A stretch of 64,000 bases of DNA from Acidimicrobiia bacterium (GTDB taxonomy: Bacteria; Actinomycetota; Acidimicrobiia; Spongiisociales; UBA11373), in the NCBI GenBank assembly GCA_030584185.1, contig CP129495.1, forward strand, positions 1,391,628-1,455,627, read 5' to 3'. Below, piece by piece: positions 16,887-24,359 of the stretch. The notes under the pieces are model-generated. The model saw only the letters and a program-made list of their open reading frames with translations, did no database searches and was not told where the DNA came from. The position numbers and the translations under genes were made by a program. The first letter of the stretch is position 1; each line of letters starts with the position of its first letter.

Positions 16887-17960
16887 ATGAACCTCTTCCG
16901 GTCGGAAGAGCACGTCAGGAGATGGGAGCTGTACTCGCAGGCCAGCGAGGACTACATACTGCCGGTTGCCACCTGGGCGGAGATCTTCAGCGGCCCGCTG
17001 TTCACCCAACGCCTGGCACCCGATTACCTGGAGCGGGGCGAGGAGTACGTGGAGGCGTACCACGACGCCCTGCGTGAAGCGGGGAAGGCCAGCCCCTACT
17101 GGCAGTACCCGCTGATCGCGGCGATGGACGAGGTGCGGCTCTCCCGGTATCAGGTGGTCGGCGCCTACACGCGGTACGAGACCCGGGTGCTCAACGACCT
17201 GAAGGACGCCCGGGTGCGGATCGTCGCCGGGTTGGAGGAGCGCTCCGGGCGGCGGGAGAACCATCTGGTGTGGGCGGCGCCGGGGAGCGGCAAGACCTTC
17301 TTCGTGGAGCAGGTCGCCGCCGGGATGGGGGGTGCGGTCCGCTACGTGGAGCTGAACCTGGCTCGCCTGGACGAGGAGGGATTCCGGGCCGGGCTGGAGG
17401 GGCTGGCCGGGTTGGAGCCGCCGGTGCTGTGCCTGATCGACGAGGCCGACGCCCACGCCGGCGAGCCCTGGCCGTACGAGGTGCTGATGCCGCACCTGGA
17501 TGTGAACCTTGGGGGTGGCCATGTGGCGTTCGTGCTCGCCGGGTCTTCGGGGTTCAGCCTGGAGGGGATGAAGCAGCGGATCGGGGGGCGTCCCAAGGGG
17601 AGCGACGTGCTGAGCCGGATCCCGGTGGTCAACCAGTTCGTGATCCCGGCGATGTCGTTCGGGGATCGGGTGCTGATCACGCTGCGCCAGTTCGTGGAGG
17701 CGGGGAGGCGCCTGGGTCATGAGATCGGCCAGGTGGAGAAGCTGGGGCTGTACTACGTGGCGGTGAACGGGCGGCTGGCCAACGCCAGGCAGCTGCAGGA
17801 GTTCGCGGCTCGCAGCGTGGAGCGGATCCCGAGGGGGGACGACCGCATCAAGTACGACCACCTCTTCGTGCCCGGCGACCCGGAGAACAAGCGGTTCTGG
17901 ATGGAGGTCGGCGGCGTAGCCCGTGATCTGGTGAACTCCTTCGTGACCATCGAGGGGTGA
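16887..17960 (+). CDS. MerB-like C-terminal part fused to an AAA-type ATPase domain
   Basis: The frame is continuous with the MerB-like entry; if both TGAs are decoded, the whole is about 516-518 residues. From ATG 16887, residues 1-75 (MNLFRSEEHVRRW, then a segment ending ASPYWQYP) resemble the C-terminus of alkylmercury lyase family proteins. An ATPase follows: Walker A APGSGKTFF (about 132), Walker B PVLCLIDEADAH (about 182), and a sensor-like AFVLAGSSGFSLEGMKQRIG. An ATG at 17124 could start the ATPase alone, but no stop separates the parts. The last 40 codons are duplicated at 20537-20670. Confidence 0.7.
   Translation: MNLFRSEEHVRRWELYSQASEDYILPVATWAEIFSGPLFTQRLAPDYLERGEEYVEAYHDALREAGKASPYWQYPLIAAMDEVRLSRYQVVGAYTRYETRVLNDLKDARVRIVAGLEERSGRRENHLVWAAPGSGKTFFVEQVAAGMGGAVRYVELNLARLDEEGFRAGLEGLAGLEPPVLCLIDEADAHAGEPWPYEVLMPHLDVNLGGGHVAFVLAGSSGFSLEGMKQRIGGRPKGSDVLSRIPVVNQFVIPAMSFGDRVLITLRQFVEAGRRLGHEIGQVEKLGLYYVAVNGRLANARQLQEFAARSVERIPRGDDRIKYDHLFVPGDPENKRFWMEVGGVARDLVNSFVTIEG
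16893..16910 (+). promoter_or_regulatory. Candidate bacterial SECIS hairpin
   Basis: CTCTTCC (16893-16899) and GGAAGAG (16904-16910) form a perfect 7-bp stem closed by a GGTC loop. The stem begins 12 nt after the TGA at 16878-16880 and the loop about 20 nt after it. Spacing and a GGU-type apical loop agree with known bacterial SECIS elements recognised by SelB. It lies inside coding sequence, as bacterial SECIS elements do. Confidence 0.65.
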
Positions 17961-17967
17961 GGGGGGG
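17834..17967. repeat. Direct repeat A, left copy (3' end of ATPase gene)
   Basis: These 134 bp cover the last 42 codons of the ATPase gene plus 7 nt past its stop. They recur at 20537-20670 in the same orientation with four mismatches, three of them synonymous. The 2.57 kb between the copies is a gene cassette. Confidence 0.95.
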
Positions 17968-18146
17968 TGCGGCGGAAGCGGATGCGACACCCTTTTCACG
18001 TGTTCGCGGTTGGCCGTCCGCCGTGGTCCGGCCGACTCGCCAGGGGTGCTCGCTCGGGTGTGACGTACGCTGGGGTCACCTGACGTCGTGGCAGACCGGC
18101 GCCGTTCGTTCCGAAGTGCTGAGAGCACGAGTGTGGGAGGTCGAGC

Positions 18147-18686
18147 ATGAGGATCACGATTCTCGGGTGGGGCTCTCTTGTTTGGAATCCAGGCAGTTTG
18201 CCCATAGACGGACCCTGGCAGGGGACCGGCCCGGTGCTTCCCCTCGAGTTCTCCAGGGTTTCCCGCGATGGCAGGCTCACACTCGTGATCGACCGGGAGC
18301 ATGGTGATCCATGCCAGACCTACTCCGTCCTGAGCCAGCAGGTCCATCTTGGCGACGCGATCGGGGACCTTTGCCGGCGAGAGGAGACCGAGGAGTCGCG
18401 GATCGGCTTTGTCGACCTGGAGAGTGGCGACTGCCGCGGACGGGATGACCTTGCAGTGAAGGCCATCAAGGCGTGGGCCGAGGCCGGCGACATCGACGGG
18501 GTCGTCTGGACCGACCTCGAACCGAACTTCGAGATGAAGAGCGGTGCAGCCTTCAGCGTCACTTCGGCTATTCGTTACATCGACGGGCTCCCCGCGACGA
18601 ACAGGGCGAAGGCCATCGAGTACATCGCTAGGGCACCGGCGAATGTATCCACACCGTTCCGGCGCGCGTGGGCGATCGATGCCTAG
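18147..18686 (+). CDS. Uncharacterised protein with gamma-glutamylcyclotransferase-like start
   Basis: A 179-residue soluble protein beginning RITILGWGSLVWNPG, which resembles the substrate loop (YGSL) at the N-terminus of the gamma-glutamylcyclotransferase/AIG2 fold. The rest is not recognised, so the assignment is tentative. GGGAGG lies 6 nt before the ATG. It is the first gene of the cassette bounded by direct repeat A. Confidence 0.6.
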   Translation: MRITILGWGSLVWNPGSLPIDGPWQGTGPVLPLEFSRVSRDGRLTLVIDREHGDPCQTYSVLSQQVHLGDAIGDLCRREETEESRIGFVDLESGDCRGRDDLAVKAIKAWAEAGDIDGVVWTDLEPNFEMKSGAAFSVTSAIRYIDGLPATNRAKAIEYIARAPANVSTPFRRAWAIDA

Positions 18687-18764
18687 AAGCGAAGCCCTCG
18701 GAATCGTGGACGGCGTACGCGACGTCATCGGCCCAGTCCATGGCTGCACCGGCCTGACTTGCCT

Positions 18765-19694
18765 TCACATGTTCCGGAGCAAGCTAGAGAATGCCTCCCT
18801 CTCAGCGGCAAGGTCGACGTGGCGGTTGCCAAGGGTATTGAAGAACTCAGATTGTTGCCATGTGATCAGACTTCGGTACCGGGCTGAGAAAACGCCGAGC
18901 TCTGAGATCTCGTATCTATTGGTGAAATCCATGAGGGTGTACCCCGCGAGCTGCAGGACCGTCTGCTTGTCGAGGGTTGGCCTATGCATCCCGTCCTTTC
19001 CCTTGCGGCCAAGCGATGTCTTCACCTCAAGGAGTAACCCTGCTGCGATCAGATCGGCATCGCCGGACAGGAAGTGTGACCCATCGAAAGTAGGCCCAAG
19101 ATCCCATCGCCCTTTCCGTCGTGCCAGGGTAGGGAGTAGCACCGATTCGGTCACCGCCCGAAGTTCGTCCAACTGCGTGATTGCGGCGTCAGGCGCCAAG
19201 CCGAGTAGCGTCTCGCCTCGGACCCCGCGAGAACTGGGATAGCGTAGGGGCGATCCGGGCTTTACTCCTACCCGGACCACCTCGGTGAAAAGGGCGAGCA
19301 CCCAGCATCCCCTTGCAAGAACATCGTGGTCCAGCGACGATCCTCGCACTGGCCCCTGGAAGCTGGCAGTGCCACCCCTACCGAAACCCAGTGACGCCGT
19401 AAGCTCGCTGAATGCACCCCGTAATCCAGGAAGTCGAGAGAGCATCGCGCCCTGGACGGCGAGGCGTAGGTCAGGTTCAGGGTGTACCAGGAAGCGGACC
19501 ATCCAGTCGAATGCTCCGCCGAGTGTTCCGAGGTTGAGGTCACCATCACACTTTCGGACAATCAGGGGTCCGACTTGATCCCTATAGGCTTGTTGAAGGT
19601 CGCCCACATTCGGAAAGCGATGATCCATGAAGTGACGTACCGGAGAGTTCAGATCCTTCAATGCCGACGTAAGAGATGGCCAGGTATTCCTCAT
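18765..19694 (-). CDS. Uncharacterised protein with PD-(D/E)XK-like motif
   Basis: A 309-residue protein. The segment SGDADLIAAGLLLEVKTSLG (about residues 210-230) has the D-x(n)-E-x-K arrangement of PD-(D/E)XK nucleases. The N-terminal half is helical and not recognised. ATG 19694 is chosen; a TTG at 19706 is possible. It lies in the repeat-A cassette. A nuclease role is inferred from the motif alone. Confidence 0.6.
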   Translation of the reverse strand: MRNTWPSLTSALKDLNSPVRHFMDHRFPNVGDLQQAYRDQVGPLIVRKCDGDLNLGTLGGAFDWMVRFLVHPEPDLRLAVQGAMLSRLPGLRGAFSELTASLGFGRGGTASFQGPVRGSSLDHDVLARGCWVLALFTEVVRVGVKPGSPLRYPSSRGVRGETLLGLAPDAAITQLDELRAVTESVLLPTLARRKGRWDLGPTFDGSHFLSGDADLIAAGLLLEVKTSLGRKGKDGMHRPTLDKQTVLQLAGYTLMDFTNRYEISELGVFSARYRSLITWQQSEFFNTLGNRHVDLAAEREAFSSLLRNM

Positions 19695-19867
19695 GCGAAT
19701 ACCCAAACGGCCGGTTTCCGTGCCGTGGTCGTTCGACCAGGGAGAAAAGTCAAGGCTCGTGGTGTTGCGGAGGCGTGGCGTCTACTGGAGTCCTCGTGAC
19801 GCAGGAGTAACACACAGCTACTGGACAGCGTCCTCACTTACGTCTCTCGTCATGACGTAGAAGAGTT

Positions 19868-19885
19868 GTTGACTCTTGAGTCAAC
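19868..19885. promoter_or_regulatory. Perfect palindrome, possible operator
   Basis: GTTGACTC and GAGTCAAC form a perfect 8-bp inverted repeat with a TT centre, in the 380-bp gene-free stretch 19695-20074 between two minus-strand genes. It lies about 170 bp upstream of the nuclease-like gene at 19694. No other feature is visible in this stretch. Confidence 0.4.
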
Positions 19886-20074
19886 CCCAGCCATGTGAAG
19901 CGGATCCTAGCAATCATCGTGTATCCTCCGGGGGTTATCGATGACTGTTGCGCAGCGGCGGTAGGCTCACGTTGTCTAGTAATCTGGTGATTGTCGGGTT
20001 GTTGAATCCTGGCAAGTACGATGATGGCGAGTAGGTGTCTGGCATCTCAGACAGAGGCAATGTGGCCCACTACC

Positions 20075-20497
20075 TCAACGGTACGGACAGATAAGTGTCA
20101 TTGCAGTCCAGTATTGGACGGCAGCAATCACGGCCATCGAATCGCGTGTCCAACCGGCGGCTTCTGCTGCTGCCCGCGCTTGAGAATCGGACCGATCCCA
20201 TGCCGCCAATGCCGACGAAACGAAATCCGATTCGGAAAGAGGACTGAGACTGTGAGAGTCACACATGAGGTATGCGCTAGCGACGAGGCCCGCTCTGTCG
20301 AACTGGGCAATGGGGAGACCCAACGACTGCGCTTCGTCGACGACAATCTGATAGAGCTGTGCCTCACGCTGGGCCTGACCCATCGGTTTGAGGGTGCCCG
20401 TATCCAGGGTTTGGCCAGAGTCCTGGCCTGAGCATGCCGGAGCCGTCAGTCCAAGCAATAGGGCAGCAGTCGAGACTGCGAGAGGTAGTCGACCCAT
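20075..20497 (-). CDS. Small lipoprotein, DUF732-like
   Basis: A 140-residue exported protein with a lipoprotein signal (LTAPAC around residue 18). The C-terminal region FDRAGLVASAYLMCDS and AAVQYWTAMTLICPYR, with paired cysteines and an aromatic Y-W spacing, is like DUF732 proteins of actinobacteria. TACACT lies 6 nt upstream of the ATG, indicating a leaderless mRNA. It is the last gene of the repeat-A cassette; its promoter abuts the right repeat. Confidence 0.65.
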   Translation of the reverse strand: MGRLPLAVSTAALLLGLTAPACSGQDSGQTLDTGTLKPMGQAQREAQLYQIVVDEAQSLGLPIAQFDRAGLVASAYLMCDSHSLSPLSESDFVSSALAAWDRSDSQARAAAEAAGWTRDSMAVIAAVQYWTAMTLICPYR

Positions 20498-20536
20498 GCA
20501 GTCAGTGTAGAAGAGCGGCTGGGAGTCGATCGTCTT

Positions 20537-20670
20537 GGGGGACGACCGGATCAAGTACGACCACCTCTTCGTGCCCGGCGACCCGGAGAACAAGCGGTTC
20601 TGGATGGAGGTCGGCGGCGTCGCCCGTGACCTGGCGAACTCCTTCGTGACCATCGAGGGGTGAGGGGGGG
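20537..20670. repeat. Direct repeat A, right copy
   Basis: This second copy of the ATPase gene 3' end has no upstream coding part and is therefore a fragment. Its differences from the left copy are mostly synonymous, which suggests it came from another functional allele and not from local decay. Confidence 0.95.
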
Positions 20671-20757
20671 CCCGGGTCACGGCCAAGGGTGTCGGGCTCA
20701 ACCCGCGTCCGCTGGGCTGCACTTCGTCTATCACCCCACATTGGGGCGATCACAGGT

Positions 20758-22062
20758 CTATTCGTCTTCGTTCTGGGGTTCGGACTCGGACACGAGACGT
20801 TGGGGCGTGGGTGGCTGCCACTCTCGAATCTCTTGGACGACCGTGTCGTAGAAGGTATCGATTAGCCCGAGTACCGATTCGATGAAGGAGCTTTTCCGGC
20901 CTGACTTGCGTCCTGAACCCATCGGCGTTCTGGCCACCACCCGAAAGCGACATGGGTCGCGGCGGAGGTCATCGAGGAGTGCTCGCTTGTCTTCGATGAT
21001 CTCACCAAGTGGGGCTACGGCCGGGGTCTTCACGTTCTTCGGGTAGCTCTCCACCAAGAGATCGGGTGAAGCACCCCCCACCTGGTTCAGGAGCCATGTG
21101 ACCCGCGCGCGAGCACCGCGATCCTGGGGTGCCCGTACGCTGATCGCGGCGGTGAGCTGGCCCGCTCTGAGGTCCGCCTCCAGCTCCAGATCCCCCGCCG
21201 TCTTGGGGATGCGAAGGGTGGCGTCGAGGACTCCGCGTTCGCACAGAGCTGACTTGAGGGCGCGGGACCGGTTCTTACGTTCATCGCCAGCCAGTACGAG
21301 TCGCACGTCCTCGCCGACCGCCGAAGAAAGCCTGAGCGCCGCAAACCCGATGAGTCGCTCCCAGGCGGTGACGACTTCTTCAGTCCCCAGGGATCGAGAG
21401 TTGAGGGTCTTCGTGGCCGCTGCCTCGCGCACAGCGACCCAGTGTGGGCCCATGTCGTCGAAGGTGAGCGCTCCAGAGTTGGGGTGCTCCAGGTAACGGA
21501 TCAGCTCATTGAGCAGCCATGACTGTTCGGGATCGTCGATCGGTGTGTGGTCCTTGATCCTCCGGGCTGTGAGGAGAACCTCCGACCAGGAGAGGTGGTG
21601 CACCCTGACGGGTGACTTGGCAGTGACTTTGAGACCTGGGGTGGGGTGGCTGCCGTGTTCCGCGGGGATCTCATTCGAGATGGTGATCACAGCGTTCATC
21701 CGTTCGGTCCGAGCAATGTCCCAGTAGCGGTTGATCTGGTCGGCGTCGAGGGTGCCCGACCCCGTCTTCACTTCGACCAGGGCCCTCCACTGGGTCTTGC
21801 CATATGTGACCACGATCAAGCCATCCGGCCGATCCCTCTTCGAAGCGCCACCGAAGTACACCTCAGTGAACGCCTCGACTCTCGAGCGCTTCGCGCCTGG
21901 CGCGCCCATGGGACCCAGTAACGCGGTCGCGAGATCGTTGACGATCGACAGAACGGCGAGGGTGGCGGAGGTTGCCCTCTGCTCCGCTTCAACCTCACTA
22001 CCGATCCCCGTAACCGGGATGATCCGGGCCACCTTCATCGCCGGAGCTGAACGCCGAGTCAT
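20758..22062 (-). CDS. Uncharacterised protein with nuclease-like N-terminal domain
   Basis: A 434-residue protein. Around residues 65-105, RPDGLIVVTYGKTQWRALVE followed by VKTGSG gives a D-x(n)-E-x-K signature of restriction-endonuclease-like folds. The rest (including LLNQVGGASPDLLVESYPKN) is not recognised. The C-terminus is basic then acidic (GSGRKSGRKS, SESEPQNEDE). ATG 22062 is chosen; MKVARIIPVTG at 22038 is an alternative. It is next to a toxin-antitoxin pair in an accessory block. Confidence 0.6.
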   Translation of the reverse strand: MTRRSAPAMKVARIIPVTGIGSEVEAEQRATSATLAVLSIVNDLATALLGPMGAPGAKRSRVEAFTEVYFGGASKRDRPDGLIVVTYGKTQWRALVEVKTGSGTLDADQINRYWDIARTERMNAVITISNEIPAEHGSHPTPGLKVTAKSPVRVHHLSWSEVLLTARRIKDHTPIDDPEQSWLLNELIRYLEHPNSGALTFDDMGPHWVAVREAAATKTLNSRSLGTEEVVTAWERLIGFAALRLSSAVGEDVRLVLAGDERKNRSRALKSALCERGVLDATLRIPKTAGDLELEADLRAGQLTAAISVRAPQDRGARARVTWLLNQVGGASPDLLVESYPKNVKTPAVAPLGEIIEDKRALLDDLRRDPCRFRVVARTPMGSGRKSGRKSSFIESVLGLIDTFYDTVVQEIREWQPPTPQRLVSESEPQNEDE

Positions 22063-22436
22063 CGATTGTCCGCCCTCTGGGCGCCCATCTGTGCCAAGTG
22101 TCGGGTTTCTCTGGCAGAGAGGGGTTTGCCATTCGCGAACGCGGCGTGTCCTGAGTCCCCGGCCAGCGGAATCTTGAAAAGGATCGGCTCTTCTCCACAA
22201 CGGAGGGGGTCACCGTCGCTACCTGAGCAGGTGCGCATGGCTACGAAGGTAGCAAATTGACACTGGAGCGGTGCGATACCCGACCCGTCACCCGTCTCCG
22301 TGGAAACAGTGCAGTGGTCGCGACGGCAGTCCAGCCCACTCTCGCGGCGGTCTCTGCCGCTGCGGCGACCTCCCCGGCCACGGGCCGCTGCCCCTGCGCC
22401 GTGATTCGTCGCTCGAGTGGCGGGTGGGACGAGTGC
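22063..22436. other. Gene-free stretch
   Basis: Between the nuclease-like gene and the HigBA-like pair no gene, RNA or repeat could be supported. The minus-strand frame upstream of 22062 stays open to about 22200 but shows no family likeness. Confidence 0.4.
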
Positions 22437-22745
22437 TCAGTGAGGGTCAGGCGTTTGTGGGTGGCGTTCGGCCGTCGCCAGCGCTGTGGGCGACGTCACG
22501 GTGATCTCCGCCCGACCGTCGAGGGCGTGGAGGATCTCGGCGAGGGTGCGCAGGGTCATGTTGCGGTCGCCGTTGAGTACCTGCGACACATGCCCCCGCG
22601 TGCGACCGAGCCGATCCGCCAGCACGGCGCGCGTGACTCCCTGCTCCTCCATGATGCCGAGGATCATCTCGGTGGTGGCGAGGATCAACCGCTCGGCCTC
22701 GAAGGCGGGTGTGGTGGCACCGAGAAGACTTGGGAGCGACCTCAT
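22437..22745 (-). CDS. XRE-family antitoxin (HigA-like)
   Basis: A 102-residue protein with a helix-turn-helix at residues 37-75 (VTRAVLADRLGRTRGHVSQV, then LNGDRNMTLRTLAEIL), typical of HigA/XRE antitoxins. The ATG overlaps the toxin stop (ATGA), giving the toxin-first order of HigBA modules. It would neutralise the RelE-like toxin and repress the operon. Confidence 0.85.
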   Translation of the reverse strand: MRSLPSLLGATTPAFEAERLILATTEMILGIMEEQGVTRAVLADRLGRTRGHVSQVLNGDRNMTLRTLAEILHALDGRAEITVTSPTALATAERHPQTPDPH

Positions 22746-23131
22746 GACGATGCCTTGTAGGTGCTCATGATCAGACGGGCTGCGTTGACGTGCTCGGGTC
22801 GATGGGCACGGCGCTTCTTGGTGACACCGCTCAGCAGGGCCACGGTGCGCTGGGTGCCGGGTGTGGTTCCGTAGCACCAGAAGAGACGAGTGTCGCCGGA
22901 CTTCATCTCGAACAGCCCGTCACCGAGCGGCCGGATCCGCTGGGTGTTGCGGATCCCCTGGGGCCCCACCTGGGCCACCCGGTGGAGCAGCGCCTGGACC
23001 TTGGCGAACTCCTCCGGGCGGCGTCGTGCCAGGTCGAGCGGGTACGCCTCCGCCCGGTAGCGACCGGCGGTGTCGGGTGCGATCACGATCCGTGCTCCTG
23101 GTCCTTCGAGGATCACCCGGTCTGGCGGCAT
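22742..23131 (-). CDS. RelE/HigB-like toxin (phage Gp49-like)
   Basis: A 129-residue basic protein. The core IRPLGDGLFEMKSGDTRLFW followed by CYGTTPGTQRTVALLSGVTKK is characteristic of the Gp49/HigB/RelE family of ribosome-dependent mRNA endonucleases. ATG 23131 is preferred because the protein family begins close to this point and upstream sequence is low-complexity. It is coupled to the antitoxin by an ATGA overlap. Confidence 0.8.
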   Translation of the reverse strand: MPPDRVILEGPGARIVIAPDTAGRYRAEAYPLDLARRRPEEFAKVQALLHRVAQVGPQGIRNTQRIRPLGDGLFEMKSGDTRLFWCYGTTPGTQRTVALLSGVTKKRRAHRPEHVNAARLIMSTYKASS

Positions 23132-23305
23132 GGTACCCGGTTTAGGTAGATATATACGAGTCCGCCGCGCCGCGGCCATCGTCTCGCAACGGACAGCCGG
23201 GGACCAGCCCCTCGCCACAGGGCCGCCGGGCGCCCACGATGGTCACATCGCCCGGATCCGACCCGCCGCGGGCCCCGGACCGAGCCGACCCGGAAACGCC
23301 CTCGC

Positions 23306-23545
23306 TCACCCGCCGGCGTACTTCACGGTCACCGTGGTGCCCGACTCGGTGCGGGATTCGGTGACGGTCGTCGATCCCATGGTCCCGGTCTGGCTGGTCG
23401 CCTCGACGAGGAACTCCCGGCCGGCCTCGGTGCCGCCGACCTCCGAGATCGTGATGGGTCCGATGGGTCGGCCCACGCGCCTCCTCGGGTCCAGGTCCAG
23501 GCGGGGGCGGACCTCGATTGGCCGCTGGCCCGACCTCGGGCTCAC
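23306..23545 (-). CDS. Small uncharacterised protein coupled to NYN nuclease
   Basis: A 79-residue product starting at GTG 23545, which overlaps the stop of the NYN gene (GTGA). The C-terminal half is beta-rich and Thr-rich (SQTGTMGSTTVTESRTESGT). It is not recognised. The overlap supports translation after the nuclease, but the small size leaves doubt. Confidence 0.45.
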   Translation of the reverse strand: MSPRSGQRPIEVRPRLDLDPRRRVGRPIGPITISEVGGTEAGREFLVEATSQTGTMGSTTVTESRTESGTTVTVKYAGG

Positions 23546-24171
23546 CAGCCTCTTGGCTTGCGAATCGGATGGCCAGTTCGATCCAGTACCGGGTCGGGAA
23601 ACTGTGACTGCAGGATCGAATTGACCCGGATGGGCATCGAGCATGCCGGGTGGACGTTCTCGAGCGCCCCTGCAATCGACTTGGATGGGTGGGCGATGAT
23701 GATGTCCATGTTGAGTTCGTGCTGGACGAGACGGATCGGTTCCGCGAGGTCGGAGTCGTTGGTGATCACGAGTGCTCGGTCGTACTTGCAGCGTGCACCG
23801 TCGAGAACGAGGTGTGCGGCGAGGTTCACGTCGGAACCCTTCTCCTCAGGAATCCAGACCCTGACGAAGGTGGTGCCGTCATCGAGCGGATCGACGAGCT
23901 TCCGCCTTCTGGCACCGATCCGGAACGACCCTTCGATGATGTCGAGATGGGGGATGGTCCTGAGTGCCTGGAGGTACACGTCCTGCCGCTGATGAGCGCC
24001 TGATCCGTCGAAGTCGCGCACCCGGGCCGTGAAGTACTTGATCTTCGCGATCGTGGTGCCAGGTAGCAGCCGAGCCGACAACGCCACGGGGTCGAGCCAT
24101 CGGCGATTCGCCTTCCCGCGAAGCAGGCCGTAGTAGAGGTTGAAGCCGTCGATGTAGACGGAAGTCGCCAT
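23542..24171 (-). CDS. NYN-domain (PIN-like) nuclease, copy 1
   Basis: A 209-residue NYN/LabA-type protein. Acidic residues expected for metal-dependent RNA cleavage are visible: SVYIDGFNLYYG (residues 4-15), EEKGSDVNLAAHLVLD (about 110) and ALVITNDSDLAEPI (about 133). The ATG is followed directly by the first beta strand. A small RNA with a strong promoter is divergently encoded 30 bp upstream. A broken relative of this gene lies near 38.7 kb and a distant one near 53 kb. Confidence 0.88.
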   Translation of the reverse strand: MATSVYIDGFNLYYGLLRGKANRRWLDPVALSARLLPGTTIAKIKYFTARVRDFDGSGAHQRQDVYLQALRTIPHLDIIEGSFRIGARRRKLVDPLDDGTTFVRVWIPEEKGSDVNLAAHLVLDGARCKYDRALVITNDSDLAEPIRLVQHELNMDIIIAHPSKSIAGALENVHPACSMPIRVNSILQSQFPDPVLDRTGHPIRKPRGW

Positions 24172-24199
24172 CCCGCAAAGGTAAGTGCAGGGTCATCCC

Positions 24200-24294
24200 T
24201 TGACTAGCCCGTCGGACGCCCCGATAATGAACGGCAACCCACCCGCGTCACTTCGGTGGCCGGGACCGCTTGGCCCGCCGCAAGGCGGGCCTTT
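24200..24294 (+). ncRNA. Small RNA 1 with sigma70-type promoter and terminator
   Basis: TTGACT (24200-24205) and GATAAT (24223-24228) are separated by exactly 17 bp. A transcript from about 24235 would hold a UUCG-capped hairpin (GTCAC-TTCG-GTGGC) and end in an 8-bp GC hairpin (GGCCCGCC-GCAA-GGCGGGCC, 24272-24291) followed by TTT. The layout is repeated near 38.4 kb. No start codon or Shine-Dalgarno is evident, so a noncoding RNA of about 60 nt is proposed. Confidence 0.65.
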
Positions 24295-24359
24295 GCGCGT
24301 CGGGGACAATCTCCGGCCCCTGACACCCCCCTTGCTGCCCCGGTACCCTCCCCGTACCG

